This document shows positions 1 through 9,306 of a stretch of 35,550 nucleotides of DNA, one piece after another. The stretch comes from Alphaproteobacteria bacterium (GTDB lineage: Bacteria; Pseudomonadota; Alphaproteobacteria; Caulobacterales; Parvularculaceae): the NCBI GenBank assembly GCA_030426465.1, contig JAUHYK010000044.1, forward strand, positions 1-35,550. The letters run 5' to 3'. The notes beneath the pieces are model-generated. The model was not told the DNA's origin and made no database searches. It saw only the letters and a program-made list of their open reading frames with translations. The number at the start of each line of letters is the position of its first letter. The first letter of the stretch is position 1. The position numbers were made by a program, and so were the translations under genes.

Positions 1-2
1 TC

Positions 3-14
3 GGATCACCTCCT
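3..14 (-). promoter_or_regulatory. Possible strong ribosome binding site of an off-window minus-strand gene
   Basis: Read on the minus strand these bases are AGGAGGTGATCC, a full-length complement of the 16S rRNA anti-Shine-Dalgarno tail. With about 8 nt between GGAGG and the window edge, a start codon is expected immediately left of base 1. The same bases read on the plus strand match the 3' end of 16S rRNA, but no spacer, tRNA or 23S sequence follows, so the binding-site reading is preferred. The gene itself cannot be seen. Confidence 0.45.
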
Positions 15-66
15 CTCGTTGATTGAAACCTGAAGAGAGCATGACCTGCACCGCGCCCCATGACAA

Positions 67-75
67 GGGGGGGGG
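67..75. repeat. Homopolymer of nine G
   Basis: An uninterrupted run of nine G lies in the gap between the transporter and the off-window minus-strand gene. On the minus strand it is a C9 run directly upstream of a TTGTCA hexamer at 60-65, which could be a -35 element. Runs of this length can slip during replication. Confidence 0.6.
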
Positions 76-161
76 AAGGTAAACGCAGGAGTGTTTGTGA
101 TAAGTGTTAACGCGCGCCGGCGACGCCGAAAAAATCCAACTTACACCGTGCACGAATGAAA

Positions 162-187
162 TCGGCCCGGCGCTGAGGCCGGGCCGA
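162..187 (-). terminator. Hairpin terminator of the sodium symporter gene
   Basis: A perfect inverted repeat with 10-base arms (TCGGCCCGGC / GCCGGGCCGA) and a 6-base loop sits 23 bases beyond the stop codon of the transporter. On the minus strand it is followed by a moderately T-rich stretch (ATTTCATT). The U-tract is imperfect but position and stem strength fit an intrinsic terminator. Confidence 0.65.
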
Positions 188-210
188 AGTCGTTCTTTAT
201 GCGTGGCGGC

Positions 211-1758
211 TTACGAAGCCCCTACGCCAATCATCGGCGCGATATAGGGAAGCCATAATACTGAGTAGAAGATTACGGCAAAAATGCCGATCGGGCACAC
301 CCAGCGGATCAAAAACCGCCAGCGCTTGAACCAGACTTCCGATTTGAATCCGATCGCTTCGCGCGCCGTCGACGTCGACACAATCCAGCCGGCGAAGATC
401 GCGGCGATAAGTCCGCTCACCGGCAAGATGATATCGGTCGTCGCACTCAGGAAATCGAGAAGCACCATGCCTTGAAACAAGGACATCTCGCCGAGCGGCT
501 GCCATGTATTCCAAAAGCCCGCCTGAGACTCGCCGTTCAGGCCTTGCTGGGGCACCTGGCTGAGGGCATTGGCGACGCCAATGGCGAACGCCACAAGACC
601 GATCCCGCCTGCGGAAATGATGCGATTGTCGCCTTTTGATTGCTCATCGACCCATTTTGTTGATGTCTCCAACAGCGCAATCGACGAGGTGATTGCAGCG
701 AACAACGCGAGCAGGAAGAAAGAGAGGCCGAACAGCCCGCCAAACGGCATGCCGTGAAACGCGAGCGGCAAGGTCTGGAACATCAAGGTGGGCCCGCCGC
801 CGGGCGCAAGGCCCATAGCGAAGACGATCGGAAAAATCGCAAGACCCGCGACAATACCAACGCCCGTGTCTGCAATAGCGACCAGCCGGGCTGAGCGCGG
901 CAGGTCCTGATCCTCGCGCATGTAAGCGCCGTAAGTCGCCATCAGCGCAGAGCCGAGACCGATGGAAAAGAAAGCCTGCCCCAGCGCGGCGGAAATCACC
1001 GAGCCATCCTGAAGACCGTGCAGCAACCCGCGACGAATAGCGCCGTCAGCCAGCACCGAGTCCTGCAAGCGAACGCCGAGAAGAAAATTTAGGCCTTGGC
1101 TGCGATCGCCAGTGGCCAGCGCATAAAAGAACAGCACAATCAGCAACACGAAAAACGCCGGCATGAGATAGGTTACAGCCGCTTCGATCCCGCCCTTGAT
1201 GCCACGCATCACGATTGCGACCGTCATCACCATGAACACGGCATGATAGATGATCATGCGGGTCGGATCATTCAGGAGTTCGCCTAGCTTCGCGCTGACC
1301 TGGTCGCCGGTCAGCTCCGCAAATGCAGGCGTAGCCAGGCCAGCCAATCCCTTTGCGCCAATAGACGCTGCGAGATCGCTGCCGATCATCACCACATAGG
1401 CGATCACCCAGCCGGCGATGACTGAATAAAAGGTTAAGATGACGAAGGCGCCAAGCATGCCCAGCCAGGACTGGGCCGCCCAAAGCGGCGAGCGCCCCTC
1501 TGCCTTGGCGATCTTCACCACACTGCCGACAGCCGACATGCCCCCCCGGCGGCCAATAAACAGCTCGGCGACCAGCACCGGCAGGCCGATCAGGACAACA
1601 CAGAGAATGTAGAAGAGGACAAACGCCCCACCTCCGTTTTCCCCCGCGACATATGGAAAGCGCCAGAGATTGCCGAGACCGACCGAAGAGCCGATGGCGG
1701 CCATGATAAAGGCGGCCCGGGAGGACCAATGGGCGCCTTCGCCCGCAGTGCCTTGCAT
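211..1758 (-). CDS. Sodium-dependent transporter, neurotransmitter:sodium symporter (SNF) family
   Basis: 515 residues, the usual length for bacterial LeuT/MhsT-type symporters, which couple uptake of an amino acid or similar amine to Na+ entry across the inner membrane. The family's first-helix signature GSSVGLGNLWRFPY is at residues 23-36, part of the unwound helix that holds substrate and sodium. ELFIGRR follows near 65-71, and the conserved TM6-7 motif GQAFFSIGLGSALMATYGAY is at 260-279. Many further hydrophobic segments are evident. ATG start with AAGGGG about 8 nt upstream. It is monocistronic: a hairpin follows and the Hpt gene diverges upstream. Substrate cannot be deduced; family membership is secure. 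Confidence 0.93.
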   Translation of the reverse strand: MQGTAGEGAHWSSRAAFIMAAIGSSVGLGNLWRFPYVAGENGGGAFVLFYILCVVLIGLPVLVAELFIGRRGGMSAVGSVVKIAKAEGRSPLWAAQSWLGMLGAFVILTFYSVIAGWVIAYVVMIGSDLAASIGAKGLAGLATPAFAELTGDQVSAKLGELLNDPTRMIIYHAVFMVMTVAIVMRGIKGGIEAAVTYLMPAFFVLLIVLFFYALATGDRSQGLNFLLGVRLQDSVLADGAIRRGLLHGLQDGSVISAALGQAFFSIGLGSALMATYGAYMREDQDLPRSARLVAIADTGVGIVAGLAIFPIVFAMGLAPGGGPTLMFQTLPLAFHGMPFGGLFGLSFFLLALFAAITSSIALLETSTKWVDEQSKGDNRIISAGGIGLVAFAIGVANALSQVPQQGLNGESQAGFWNTWQPLGEMSLFQGMVLLDFLSATTDIILPVSGLIAAIFAGWIVSTSTAREAIGFKSEVWFKRWRFLIRWVCPIGIFAVIFYSVLWLPYIAPMIGVGAS

Positions 1759-1783
1759 AGGTGTTTCCCCTTGAAAATTGTGG

Positions 1784-1798
1784 ACGCCAAACTGGCGT
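1784..1798. promoter_or_regulatory. Small inverted repeat in the symporter leader
   Basis: ACGCCA-AAC-TGGCGT, a 6-base palindrome with a 3-base spacer, lies about 25 bases upstream of the transporter start. It could be an operator or a short mRNA hairpin. Nothing else supports a function. Confidence 0.25.
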
Positions 1799-1942
1799 AT
1801 TCCGTTATTTTAGACAAATTTTTACGTTTGTTAGCAAATATTGCTCAATCGCCCACCCGTAAAAGGTTGGGCGGGAAGCCCAATTGGAGTTCGTACAAGG
1901 TGCGGGATAAGCGCCAGACGGCGAATACGGGGACCAGGGACG

Positions 1943-2311
1943 TTGACGGAAACGCAGGTGAACCATAGTTCGGCCATTGAATTGGGCCAGATCGACAGCC
2001 TGATTTCGGCGGCGGGTGTCGATGGCACCCGCTCTATTCTTGAGGCTTTTCAACGCTCTACAACAGACCTCTTAAAACTTTTGTCAGACGGCGTCGAAGG
2101 CGGCGCACTAGAAGACGCCTATCGCACCGCCCATGCTGTCAAAGGCTCCGCCGCGAATGTGGGTGCACAGCTGCTGGCCGAGACGGCCGCCGCCATCGAA
2201 AAGGCTTGCCGCGCCGGCGACGCCGCGAGCGCCGCCGCCAAGCTGGCCGACGCCCAATCCCATTTTGACCTCTTTTGCGTGCATTTCGAAGCGCATCTCG
2301 CGCAATTTTAA
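1943..2311 (+). CDS. Hpt domain-containing phosphotransfer protein
   Basis: A 122-residue single-domain histidine phosphotransfer protein. The Hpt signature TAHAVKGSAANVGA places the phospho-accepting His at residue 64, in a predicted four-helix bundle rich in Ala and Leu. Such proteins relay phosphate between the receiver domains of a hybrid kinase and a response regulator in the cytoplasm. The frame stays open upstream to 1841, but the TTG at 1943, preceded by GGGACCAGGGA, fits the domain boundary best; a GTG at 1958 is the alternative. No kinase or response regulator is adjacent, so its partners are encoded elsewhere. It converges on rodA with a 2-base gap. Confidence 0.8.
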   Translation: MTETQVNHSSAIELGQIDSLISAAGVDGTRSILEAFQRSTTDLLKLLSDGVEGGALEDAYRTAHAVKGSAANVGAQLLAETAAAIEKACRAGDAASAAAKLADAQSHFDLFCVHFEAHLAQF

Positions 2312-2313
2312 GC

Positions 2314-3459
2314 TTATAAAGAATCGCCCGAGCGATACATGTCCTGATCGCGATGGACATGGGCGCTCATCACCAGCCCAAACCCGGCCATAATCGTCAG
2401 CATCACCGTGCCGCCATAGGAGACCAGCGGCAGCGGCACCCCGACTACCGGCGCAAGCCCCATCACCATTCCCGTGTTGATCAACACATAGAGCGTGAAA
2501 GTGGCGACGACACCGACAGCCATCATGCGTGCGAAATGAAGTTTCGACTGCATGGCGATGGAAAGACCCACAAAAATCACCGCAAGATAAACCAGCAACA
2601 GACCGATGGCGCCGACAAAACCGAACTCTTCTCCAAAGACAGTGAAGATGAAGTCAGTCTGCATTTCCGGCAGGAATTTCAGCTGCGCCTGGGTGCCTTC
2701 CATGAAACCTTTTCCGGTAAGGCCGCCAGAGCCAATTCCGGTTTTCGACTGCAACAGGTGATAGCCCTGCCCCAGGGGGTCACGCTCCGGATCAAGAAAT
2801 GTCGTAATCCTGCGGAGCTGGTACTCTTTCAAAATATCGAAACGATAAGCGGCGTAACCGGCAGCGACGCCGCCCAAAATGCCGAGAAAACCGATCCTCC
2901 ACGAAAGTCCGGCAACAAAAATCATGATCGCACCCGTGGCAGCAAGAAGGAGCGCCGTACCAAGGTCGGGCTGGATAAAAATCAGCCCCACCGGCGCCCC
3001 GACCATCAACGCTGGCGGAATGAGATAGAGTATATGAGAGACCTGCTCGGCCCGAAGGCTGTGATAATAACGCGCCAACCCCAAAACGAGACCGATCTTC
3101 ATCGCCTCTGAGGGCTGGAACTGGAGGCCGCCGAATTCTATCCAGCGACGCGCGCCCATATTCACTTCGCCAATAAACGGCACAAGCGCGAGCGCAAACA
3201 GCGCTGCAAAGTAAGTGGGATAAGCGAGCGCCATCCAATAGCGGATCGGGACCATGGCGACGCCGGCGAGAATGCCGAGCGCTGCGAGATAGCGTAGACC
3301 ATGCTTTATCGCCCAAGGCTCCCAGTTGCCTTCCGCGACCGAGTAGAGCGTGACAACGCCGGCGCCGGCGATCATGGTCAGCAGGATAATCAGCGGCCAG
3401 TGAAGCCTTGAAAGCTTGTCACGCACCCCGCGGCGGCGGCCAGGAAGAATAATCGCCAT
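2314..3459 (-). CDS. rodA: Rod shape-determining protein RodA (SEDS glycosyltransferase)
   Basis: 381 residues, a polytopic SEDS-family protein. With PBP2 it polymerises glycan strands from lipid II during lateral wall growth. The family's late signature is present: GIGSGGLTGKGF, followed by the LKFLPEMQTDFIFTVFGEE stretch, and PLVSYGGTVM near the C-terminus. About ten hydrophobic helices alternate with short loops. ATG start 3 bases after the mrdA stop, so translation is probably coupled. It is the last gene of the mreBCD-mrdA-rodA operon. Confidence 0.96.
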   Translation of the reverse strand: MAIILPGRRRGVRDKLSRLHWPLIILLTMIAGAGVVTLYSVAEGNWEPWAIKHGLRYLAALGILAGVAMVPIRYWMALAYPTYFAALFALALVPFIGEVNMGARRWIEFGGLQFQPSEAMKIGLVLGLARYYHSLRAEQVSHILYLIPPALMVGAPVGLIFIQPDLGTALLLAATGAIMIFVAGLSWRIGFLGILGGVAAGYAAYRFDILKEYQLRRITTFLDPERDPLGQGYHLLQSKTGIGSGGLTGKGFMEGTQAQLKFLPEMQTDFIFTVFGEEFGFVGAIGLLLVYLAVIFVGLSIAMQSKLHFARMMAVGVVATFTLYVLINTGMVMGLAPVVGVPLPLVSYGGTVMLTIMAGFGLVMSAHVHRDQDMYRSGDSL

Positions 3460-3462
3460 CGC

Positions 3463-5406
3463 CTAACCCTCCCTGACGCCGCTGGCGCGAGCGAGCGTGC
3501 GCGGATCGAGCGGCGTGCGCGAGGCGGGATCTTTTTCCGCTACAACTTTCATAATGTCGCGCGCTTTCGGGCCCGCCGCACGGGCGCCGCCAATGCCATG
3601 CTCAACGACAACCGCACAGGCGTAGCGTGGATTTTCAAAGGGCATGTAACTGACAAACAGCGCATGATCGCGGCGCGCCCAAGGCAAATCTTCCGGTTTG
3701 GCGAGACCGTGGGCGCGATCTTCCGCCGTGATCGCATAAACTTGGCTGGTTCCGGTCTTGCCCGCCATCTGCCAGTCCGGATCTTCGAGCCGAGAGCGCG
3801 CAGCAGTGCCATATTCATTGGTCACCGCATTCATGCCGGCCCGGACGACGGCGAGATAGTCCTGATCCACGTCGATCAGGGGCGCTTCAGGCGCAGGCAG
3901 AACAAGATCACCAACAGCGCGCACCAGACGAGGCCGCACAGCCTTTCCTGTGGCGACCCGCGCCGACATAACCGCGAGCTGCAACGGCGTTGAGGTTACA
4001 TATCCCTGCCCGATAATGCAGGACAGCGTTTCGCCCTGGAACCAAGGTTGCTGCGCGGGATTGCCGGCGAAATATTCCCGCTTCCAGTCCCGGTCAGGAA
4101 CCACGCCCCGCTGTTGCCCGGGGATGCCAAGCTCGTAAGTCTGGCCAAGGCCGAACTTACGCGCGGTGTCCGCAAGAAGATCGATCTCCAAAGTCTTGGC
4201 GATGTCGTAATAGAAGACGTCACAAGAATGTTTGAGTGAGTTCTTCATATCAACGTGGCCATGGCCGCCGCGTTTCCAGCAATGGAAATAGCGATTGCCG
4301 TACCAGACGCGTCCGCTGCAATGGACACTGTGATTGGGTTTCACCCCTGCGCGCTGCGCGGCCACAGCGGAGATCACCTTGAAGGTCGAGCCCGGCGGAT
4401 AAACGCCCGACAAGGGTTTGTTCAAGAGCGGCTTGTAGGGGCTGGCGTTCAGGTCACGCCACAAATCAGGGTCGATGCCCACATTGAAATCATTAGGATT
4501 GAACGCCGGCGTTGAGGCAAGCACGAGGATGTCGCCGGTGATGACATCCATCACCACCGCAGCGGCGCTCTGTGTATCCTGATCGACGCCCGGTGTCGGC
4601 TCGGCCAGCACCTTCATGGCGTGGGCCTGTAATTCGGAGTCAATCGTGAGCGTCAATGTCCGCCCCTGCGAGGGCGGCACGGCGCTATCCACCATTTCTT
4701 CGATGACGCGGCCATGAGCATTGATCTTCACATTCATGACGCCCGCTTCGCCGCGCAGCTCATCCTCGTAAGTGCGCTCAAGCCCTTCGCGGCCAACCTT
4801 GAAGCCTGGCTGCCGCAACAAGACACGGTCTTCATCGCTTTCCTGCGCGGACAGATCGCGCTCGGTGACGGCTCCAACATAGCCGACCACAAAAGCCGCA
4901 TCGGCGCCGTATGGATAATCCCGGGTCTCACCCACATCCGGCAGAACGCCTGACAGATGAGGCAATTCAAAATTGAGCTTGGAGAAATCCTCCCACGACA
5001 GATTGTCGGCGATCTGCACAGGGGTGAAAGCGCCGCGCCGGCGAATTTCGCGCATAACCCGCGCGCGCTTGTCTTCGCTGACAGGCGTGATCTTGTTGAT
5101 CTTGTCGAGAATGGCGTCGACGTCACGCGCCTGCTCGGGCACCAGGAGCACCCGGAAATTCTTACGGTTGGAAGCCAAGGGCCCGCCAAACCGATCGACA
5201 ATCTCCCCGCGTAACGGCGTCAGAACCCGCCGGTTGAACTGATTTTCCTGTGCGAGATCGAGATATTTCTGATGGTCGGCGATCTGGAGCTGATAAAGCC
5301 GCGCCGCGACCCCGCCAAAGAGCAAGCTGACGCCGCCGCCCAGCAGCACCGTACGGCGCGAGACCGTTTCCTGGCGTTCGGGATCGTGTGCGTTAACTCC
5401 CGCCAT
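3463..5406 (-). CDS. mrdA: Penicillin-binding protein 2 (peptidoglycan D,D-transpeptidase)
   Basis: 647 residues, class B PBP that cross-links peptidoglycan during elongation as RodA's partner. A short cytoplasmic N-terminus is followed by one membrane anchor (about residues 17-36), the PBP dimerisation region, then the transpeptidase domain. Catalytic motifs: STFK with the nucleophile Ser at 340 and Lys at 343, SCD at 394 in the SxN position (as in many PBP2 proteins), and KTGTS at 550. The frame extends 14 codons further upstream, but ATG 5406 has GGAGGTG about 7 bases before it and begins 4 bases after the mreD stop, so it is the preferred start. Confidence 0.95.
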   Translation of the reverse strand: MAGVNAHDPERQETVSRRTVLLGGGVSLLFGGVAARLYQLQIADHQKYLDLAQENQFNRRVLTPLRGEIVDRFGGPLASNRKNFRVLLVPEQARDVDAILDKINKITPVSEDKRARVMREIRRRGAFTPVQIADNLSWEDFSKLNFELPHLSGVLPDVGETRDYPYGADAAFVVGYVGAVTERDLSAQESDEDRVLLRQPGFKVGREGLERTYEDELRGEAGVMNVKINAHGRVIEEMVDSAVPPSQGRTLTLTIDSELQAHAMKVLAEPTPGVDQDTQSAAAVVMDVITGDILVLASTPAFNPNDFNVGIDPDLWRDLNASPYKPLLNKPLSGVYPPGSTFKVISAVAAQRAGVKPNHSVHCSGRVWYGNRYFHCWKRGGHGHVDMKNSLKHSCDVFYYDIAKTLEIDLLADTARKFGLGQTYELGIPGQQRGVVPDRDWKREYFAGNPAQQPWFQGETLSCIIGQGYVTSTPLQLAVMSARVATGKAVRPRLVRAVGDLVLPAPEAPLIDVDQDYLAVVRAGMNAVTNEYGTAARSRLEDPDWQMAGKTGTSQVYAITAEDRAHGLAKPEDLPWARRDHALFVSYMPFENPRYACAVVVEHGIGGARAAGPKARDIMKVVAEKDPASRTPLDPRTLARASGVREG

Positions 5407-5410
5407 TGCG

Positions 5411-5923
5411 TTACACCTCCACCAGAACGCGGCGGTGTAATTCGCCAAAGACGGCGCCGAACAACGGATAAATAGCCGCCGTCGCCGCTAATTGCAGCAT
5501 CAGGAAACGCAGAGGCAATAACTCGCCGGACATAAGGCTCATCACAAGCCACAAGATAAGCCCTGCGCCGAGCGCTGCAAAGGCAAATCCGATCCAGACC
5601 ACCTTTTGTTCCCGACCCAGAAAATAGGCGCGCTGCGACATCACGATAAATTGTGTGACAAGGTAAACCGCCGGCCAGAGCCCCAAGGGTCCGCCCGTTA
5701 ACAGGTCCTGTAAAAGGCCAATGAAAAACACGCTCAAAGGCGGCAGATAATCAGGCCCATAAACAGACCAGAAAAAGACAATCACCAGCGGGATGATCGG
5801 CGTTGGCGCAAAGCCTTCAAAAAGCCGTACGGGCGCCGCCAGAAGAAAGACGCCGAGCACACCGAGAAGGGTCGGCGCCGCAGCTTTCAAAAGCCGGAAA
5901 AGATTTTCCGCGCGATAGCCCAT
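5411..5923 (-). CDS. mreD: Rod shape-determining protein MreD
   Basis: 170 residues and very hydrophobic, with about five to six predicted membrane segments, matching MreD, the inner-membrane component that links MreC to the elongasome. The central LPPLSVFFIGLLQDLLTGGP segment is typical of the family (G-x-x-QD-x-L). It lies exactly where MreD is expected, between mreC (5-base gap) and mrdA (4-base gap). GGAGG at the end of mreC provides the ribosome binding site. Sequence conservation in MreD is low, so operon position carries part of the weight. Confidence 0.93.
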   Translation of the reverse strand: MGYRAENLFRLLKAAAPTLLGVLGVFLLAAPVRLFEGFAPTPIIPLVIVFFWSVYGPDYLPPLSVFFIGLLQDLLTGGPLGLWPAVYLVTQFIVMSQRAYFLGREQKVVWIGFAFAALGAGLILWLVMSLMSGELLPLRFLMLQLAATAAIYPLFGAVFGELHRRVLVEV

Positions 5924-5928
5924 CAGGC

Positions 5929-6864
5929 TTAATCCTCCGCCGGGAGTTCAGAGGCCACGCCTGCCGCATCAGTGTCGGCCTCCTCCGCGTCACCTGCGTC
6001 CTCATCTCCAACGACATGATCAACAACCGGGAAAGCGTAATTAATGACGCGGACCATGCGCGTACGGGCGTAATTTGCGTAGAGATCGACCGTAATATCA
6101 CCGCGATTCTCGCCGGTGACGACGCCAACAGGCAGGCCGCGCGGCAACGCTCCGCCTGCGCCAGAAGTGAGCACGCGCTGGCCAGGCTCTGGTTCAAGAT
6201 CATCGGCGCTCGCCGTAAAACTGATCACAGGCTGCGCGCGCGTATTGCCCACAAGAATGCCTTCGACATTCGCGCCTTCCACATAAACCGGAATACGGCT
6301 TTGAATGTCGGTGAGGAGAAGGACCCGGGAGGCCCCACCGCCCGCCTCAACAATACGGCCGACGAGACCGTTTTCATCGACCACCGCCTGGCCCACTTCG
6401 ACATTGTTGGCGCGGCCTGCGTTGACGATCATCGAACGCGCGAACGCATCATTCGATTCGCCGATAACAAACGCGCTTATGGGCTGTGCTTCGGGTGGCG
6501 CAACATAGCCTTGAAGCGCTTCGTAAACCTCAATGGTTTCCCGCAGTTCGAGCGCTTCATTCATCCACTGGCGCAGCTCGGCGTTTTCCTCTCGCAGAGC
6601 CTTGTTCTGCTCCATGACATTGAAATAGTCGCCGACCGAACCGGCGACGCCATTCACATAAGAGATAGGGCCGGAAAAAAGCGACAGGACGGGCGACGCC
6701 ACATCCATGACGCCCTCACGCGCCTTTTTGAAAACTGACGCCTGCGCTGAATAAAGGCTGGATAACAGCAAAAGCACCGAGACAAGAATGAGCAAAACCA
6801 GGACGAAGCGGGAATGCGCTTTTCGTCCCAGCCCTTCCCTACGGTCCTGCCCGAGAAATTCCAT
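5929..6864 (-). CDS. mreC: Rod shape-determining protein MreC
   Basis: 311 residues. The N-terminus is basic and cytoplasmic, followed by one transmembrane helix (about 20-40), a predicted coiled coil rich in Glu/Leu/Arg (about 80-115) and the periplasmic beta-barrel region. MreC motifs are clear: SMIVNAGRANNVEVGQAVV, GLVGRIVEAG and SRVLLLTDIQSRIPV. MreC forms periplasmic filaments that activate PBP2-RodA. An acidic Ala/Glu/Asp-rich tail of about 30 residues follows the conserved domain and is probably disordered. The gene is second in the operon, 62 bases after mreB. Confidence 0.95.
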   Translation of the reverse strand: MEFLGQDRREGLGRKAHSRFVLVLLILVSVLLLLSSLYSAQASVFKKAREGVMDVASPVLSLFSGPISYVNGVAGSVGDYFNVMEQNKALREENAELRQWMNEALELRETIEVYEALQGYVAPPEAQPISAFVIGESNDAFARSMIVNAGRANNVEVGQAVVDENGLVGRIVEAGGGASRVLLLTDIQSRIPVYVEGANVEGILVGNTRAQPVISFTASADDLEPEPGQRVLTSGAGGALPRGLPVGVVTGENRGDITVDLYANYARTRMVRVINYAFPVVDHVVGDEDAGDAEEADTDAAGVASELPAED

Positions 6865-6926
6865 GTCTAGCGAACGTATTCCGTTTGGTCGCGCCGTTCC
6901 CGCTCGCTAAAATCCGGGCACGCGCC

Positions 6927-7997
<1,071 letters not shown>

Positions 7998-8141
7998 TCA
8001 CGGACGGTCTTATCCTTAATGCGTTCCTAAATCGTCAACAAATGGCGGAAACGTGCGGTTTTTGCTGAAGAGATCATACTGACCTGTTTACGATCTACCA
8101 AGATTCTTTAACCCGCGCAGACATTCCTTAAGAAACATTTC

Positions 8142-8161
8142 CCCGGCCTCTACATGCCGGG
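8142..8161 (-). terminator. Hairpin after the VTT-domain gene
   Basis: CCCGGC and GCCGGG form a 6-base stem with an 8-base loop about 100 bases beyond the stop of the VTT-domain gene. On the minus strand it is followed by AAATGTTTC, a poor U-tract. It may separate that gene from mreB. Weak on its own. Confidence 0.35.
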
Positions 8162-8258
8162 ATGGACAAAAATTCATACGCCGCATCTCCGAAACCAAGT
8201 CGACCGTCTGGCGCAAGCACCTGATCTTCAAGGTTCAACACGCGTTTCCCGCCTTTTA

Positions 8259-9011
8259 TCACGCTCTGAGCCTGCGATAGACCCAGCGCATTAGCAACAG
8301 AAACGCCAGCCAGCCGACAATGACCAGAACAATGAGACCAAGATCGCGCGGATCCCTGCTCGTGAAGAAGTTGAGAAGATTGTCCATTTCGAGCTGGAGC
8401 GCGTTCGGGTCCGGAAAAAAGGCCGAAAGCACTGCAATCAGCGCGATTTTGGGAATGATGCCGATCCCCGTTCCGATCCAGTATTTCCACAACGCGATAT
8501 GAGCGGCGCCCGCGGCCGCATTGACGACGATGAAGGGCGCCGACGGGACAACGCGAACCAGCCCGCTCGCTAAAACGCCGTGACGTCCAATGAAGTCGAT
8601 CGTGCGCTGCACCCGGTCGCTGCCAATCCGGTTCACCCAGCGCCCGCCGAGGAAATGACCGAGGGCGAAGGTTAGCGTCGCGCTCGCCATGGTGGCGATC
8701 CAGGAATAAATCGCCCCGTTTTTCGGCCCGAACACAATCACCGTCACGGTGATGAGGCCGATCTGGGGAAATCCGGTTAGCGCCAGAAAGGCGAATATGG
8801 AAATCACCCCGAGAACCGCCCAGCGGGATTCCGCCGCCTTCATCAACAGGCGGCTCAGCTCACCGTCCTGCTCGAGATTGAGCCATTGCTGGCCATAGGC
8901 GAGCATCACAATAACGAATGCCAGAAGGAAAAGAGAAACCGCCAGGGACGTTATCGCCTTGGCGTCCATGGATGTCAGAAAGCGCCCCAATCGGCGCAAA
9001 AACTCGACCAT
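8259..9011 (-). CDS. TVP38/TMEM64 (VTT domain) family membrane protein
   Basis: 250 residues with five to six hydrophobic segments. The central part carries the VTT/SNARE-associated pattern: FPQIGLITVTVIVFGPKNGA, then GHFLGGRWV, and GLVRVVPSAPFIVVNAAAGA, a re-entrant-loop-like segment with conserved Gly and Pro. Relatives in eukaryotes (TMEM41B, VMP1) are lipid scramblases; bacterial members (DedA/YdjX-like) are linked to lipid carrier recycling and envelope integrity, but no specific substrate can be assigned. ATG 9011 has a purine-rich site placed very close to it, so an internal start at residue 15 (MDAKA) is possible. Confidence 0.85.
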   Translation of the reverse strand: MVEFLRRLGRFLTSMDAKAITSLAVSLFLLAFVIVMLAYGQQWLNLEQDGELSRLLMKAAESRWAVLGVISIFAFLALTGFPQIGLITVTVIVFGPKNGAIYSWIATMASATLTFALGHFLGGRWVNRIGSDRVQRTIDFIGRHGVLASGLVRVVPSAPFIVVNAAAGAAHIALWKYWIGTGIGIIPKIALIAVLSAFFPDPNALQLEMDNLLNFFTSRDPRDLGLIVLVIVGWLAFLLLMRWVYRRLRA

Positions 9012-9306
9012 ACCCTTAAGGGCCCCGATTTACGCTGAACCGGCCGTAGCGCTCCCCGCCTTGCGATCTACCCGGCGCGCCCGACCGAATCCGGATCAGA
9101 CGCTACTTTACCTGTTCGCCGCGCCTTCTCCATCCCCGGGCTGGCAGCTTTTGTGGTGTGATTTAATAACATCGCCCAACGATATTTGCAATCAATCGTT
9201 AACTATAGCCGATTGGTGATTTGATATTTCCGCCCTTAGCGCTCAGCATGCGGCTGGGGAAAACACGGCTTCGAAACGATGCCTGACCGATATGGGGGAG
9301 CTTCTG

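Noticed and set aside
1-17. 3' end of a 16S rRNA gene on the plus strand
   Set aside because: The 12-base match GGATCACCTCCT is also the exact complement of a full Shine-Dalgarno; nothing like an rRNA spacer, tRNA-Ile/Ala or 23S follows.
2353-3111. 252-codon open frame antisense to rodA
   Set aside because: Composition is typical of a shadow frame (many His, Arg, Gln), there is no ribosome binding site, and the opposite strand has a certain gene.
5803-6738. 311-codon open frame antisense to mreC and mreD
   Set aside because: It crosses two well-identified genes and has no recognisable domain.
8016-8030. CtrA-like site upstream of mreB (TTAA-N7-CTAA)
   Set aside because: One half-site deviates from TTAA and a single near match in AT-rich intergenic DNA is expected by chance.
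8128-8490. 120-codon frame overlapping the 3' end of the VTT gene
   Set aside because: It starts inside that gene in another frame and has no ribosome binding site; the part beyond the gene is short and unrecognised.
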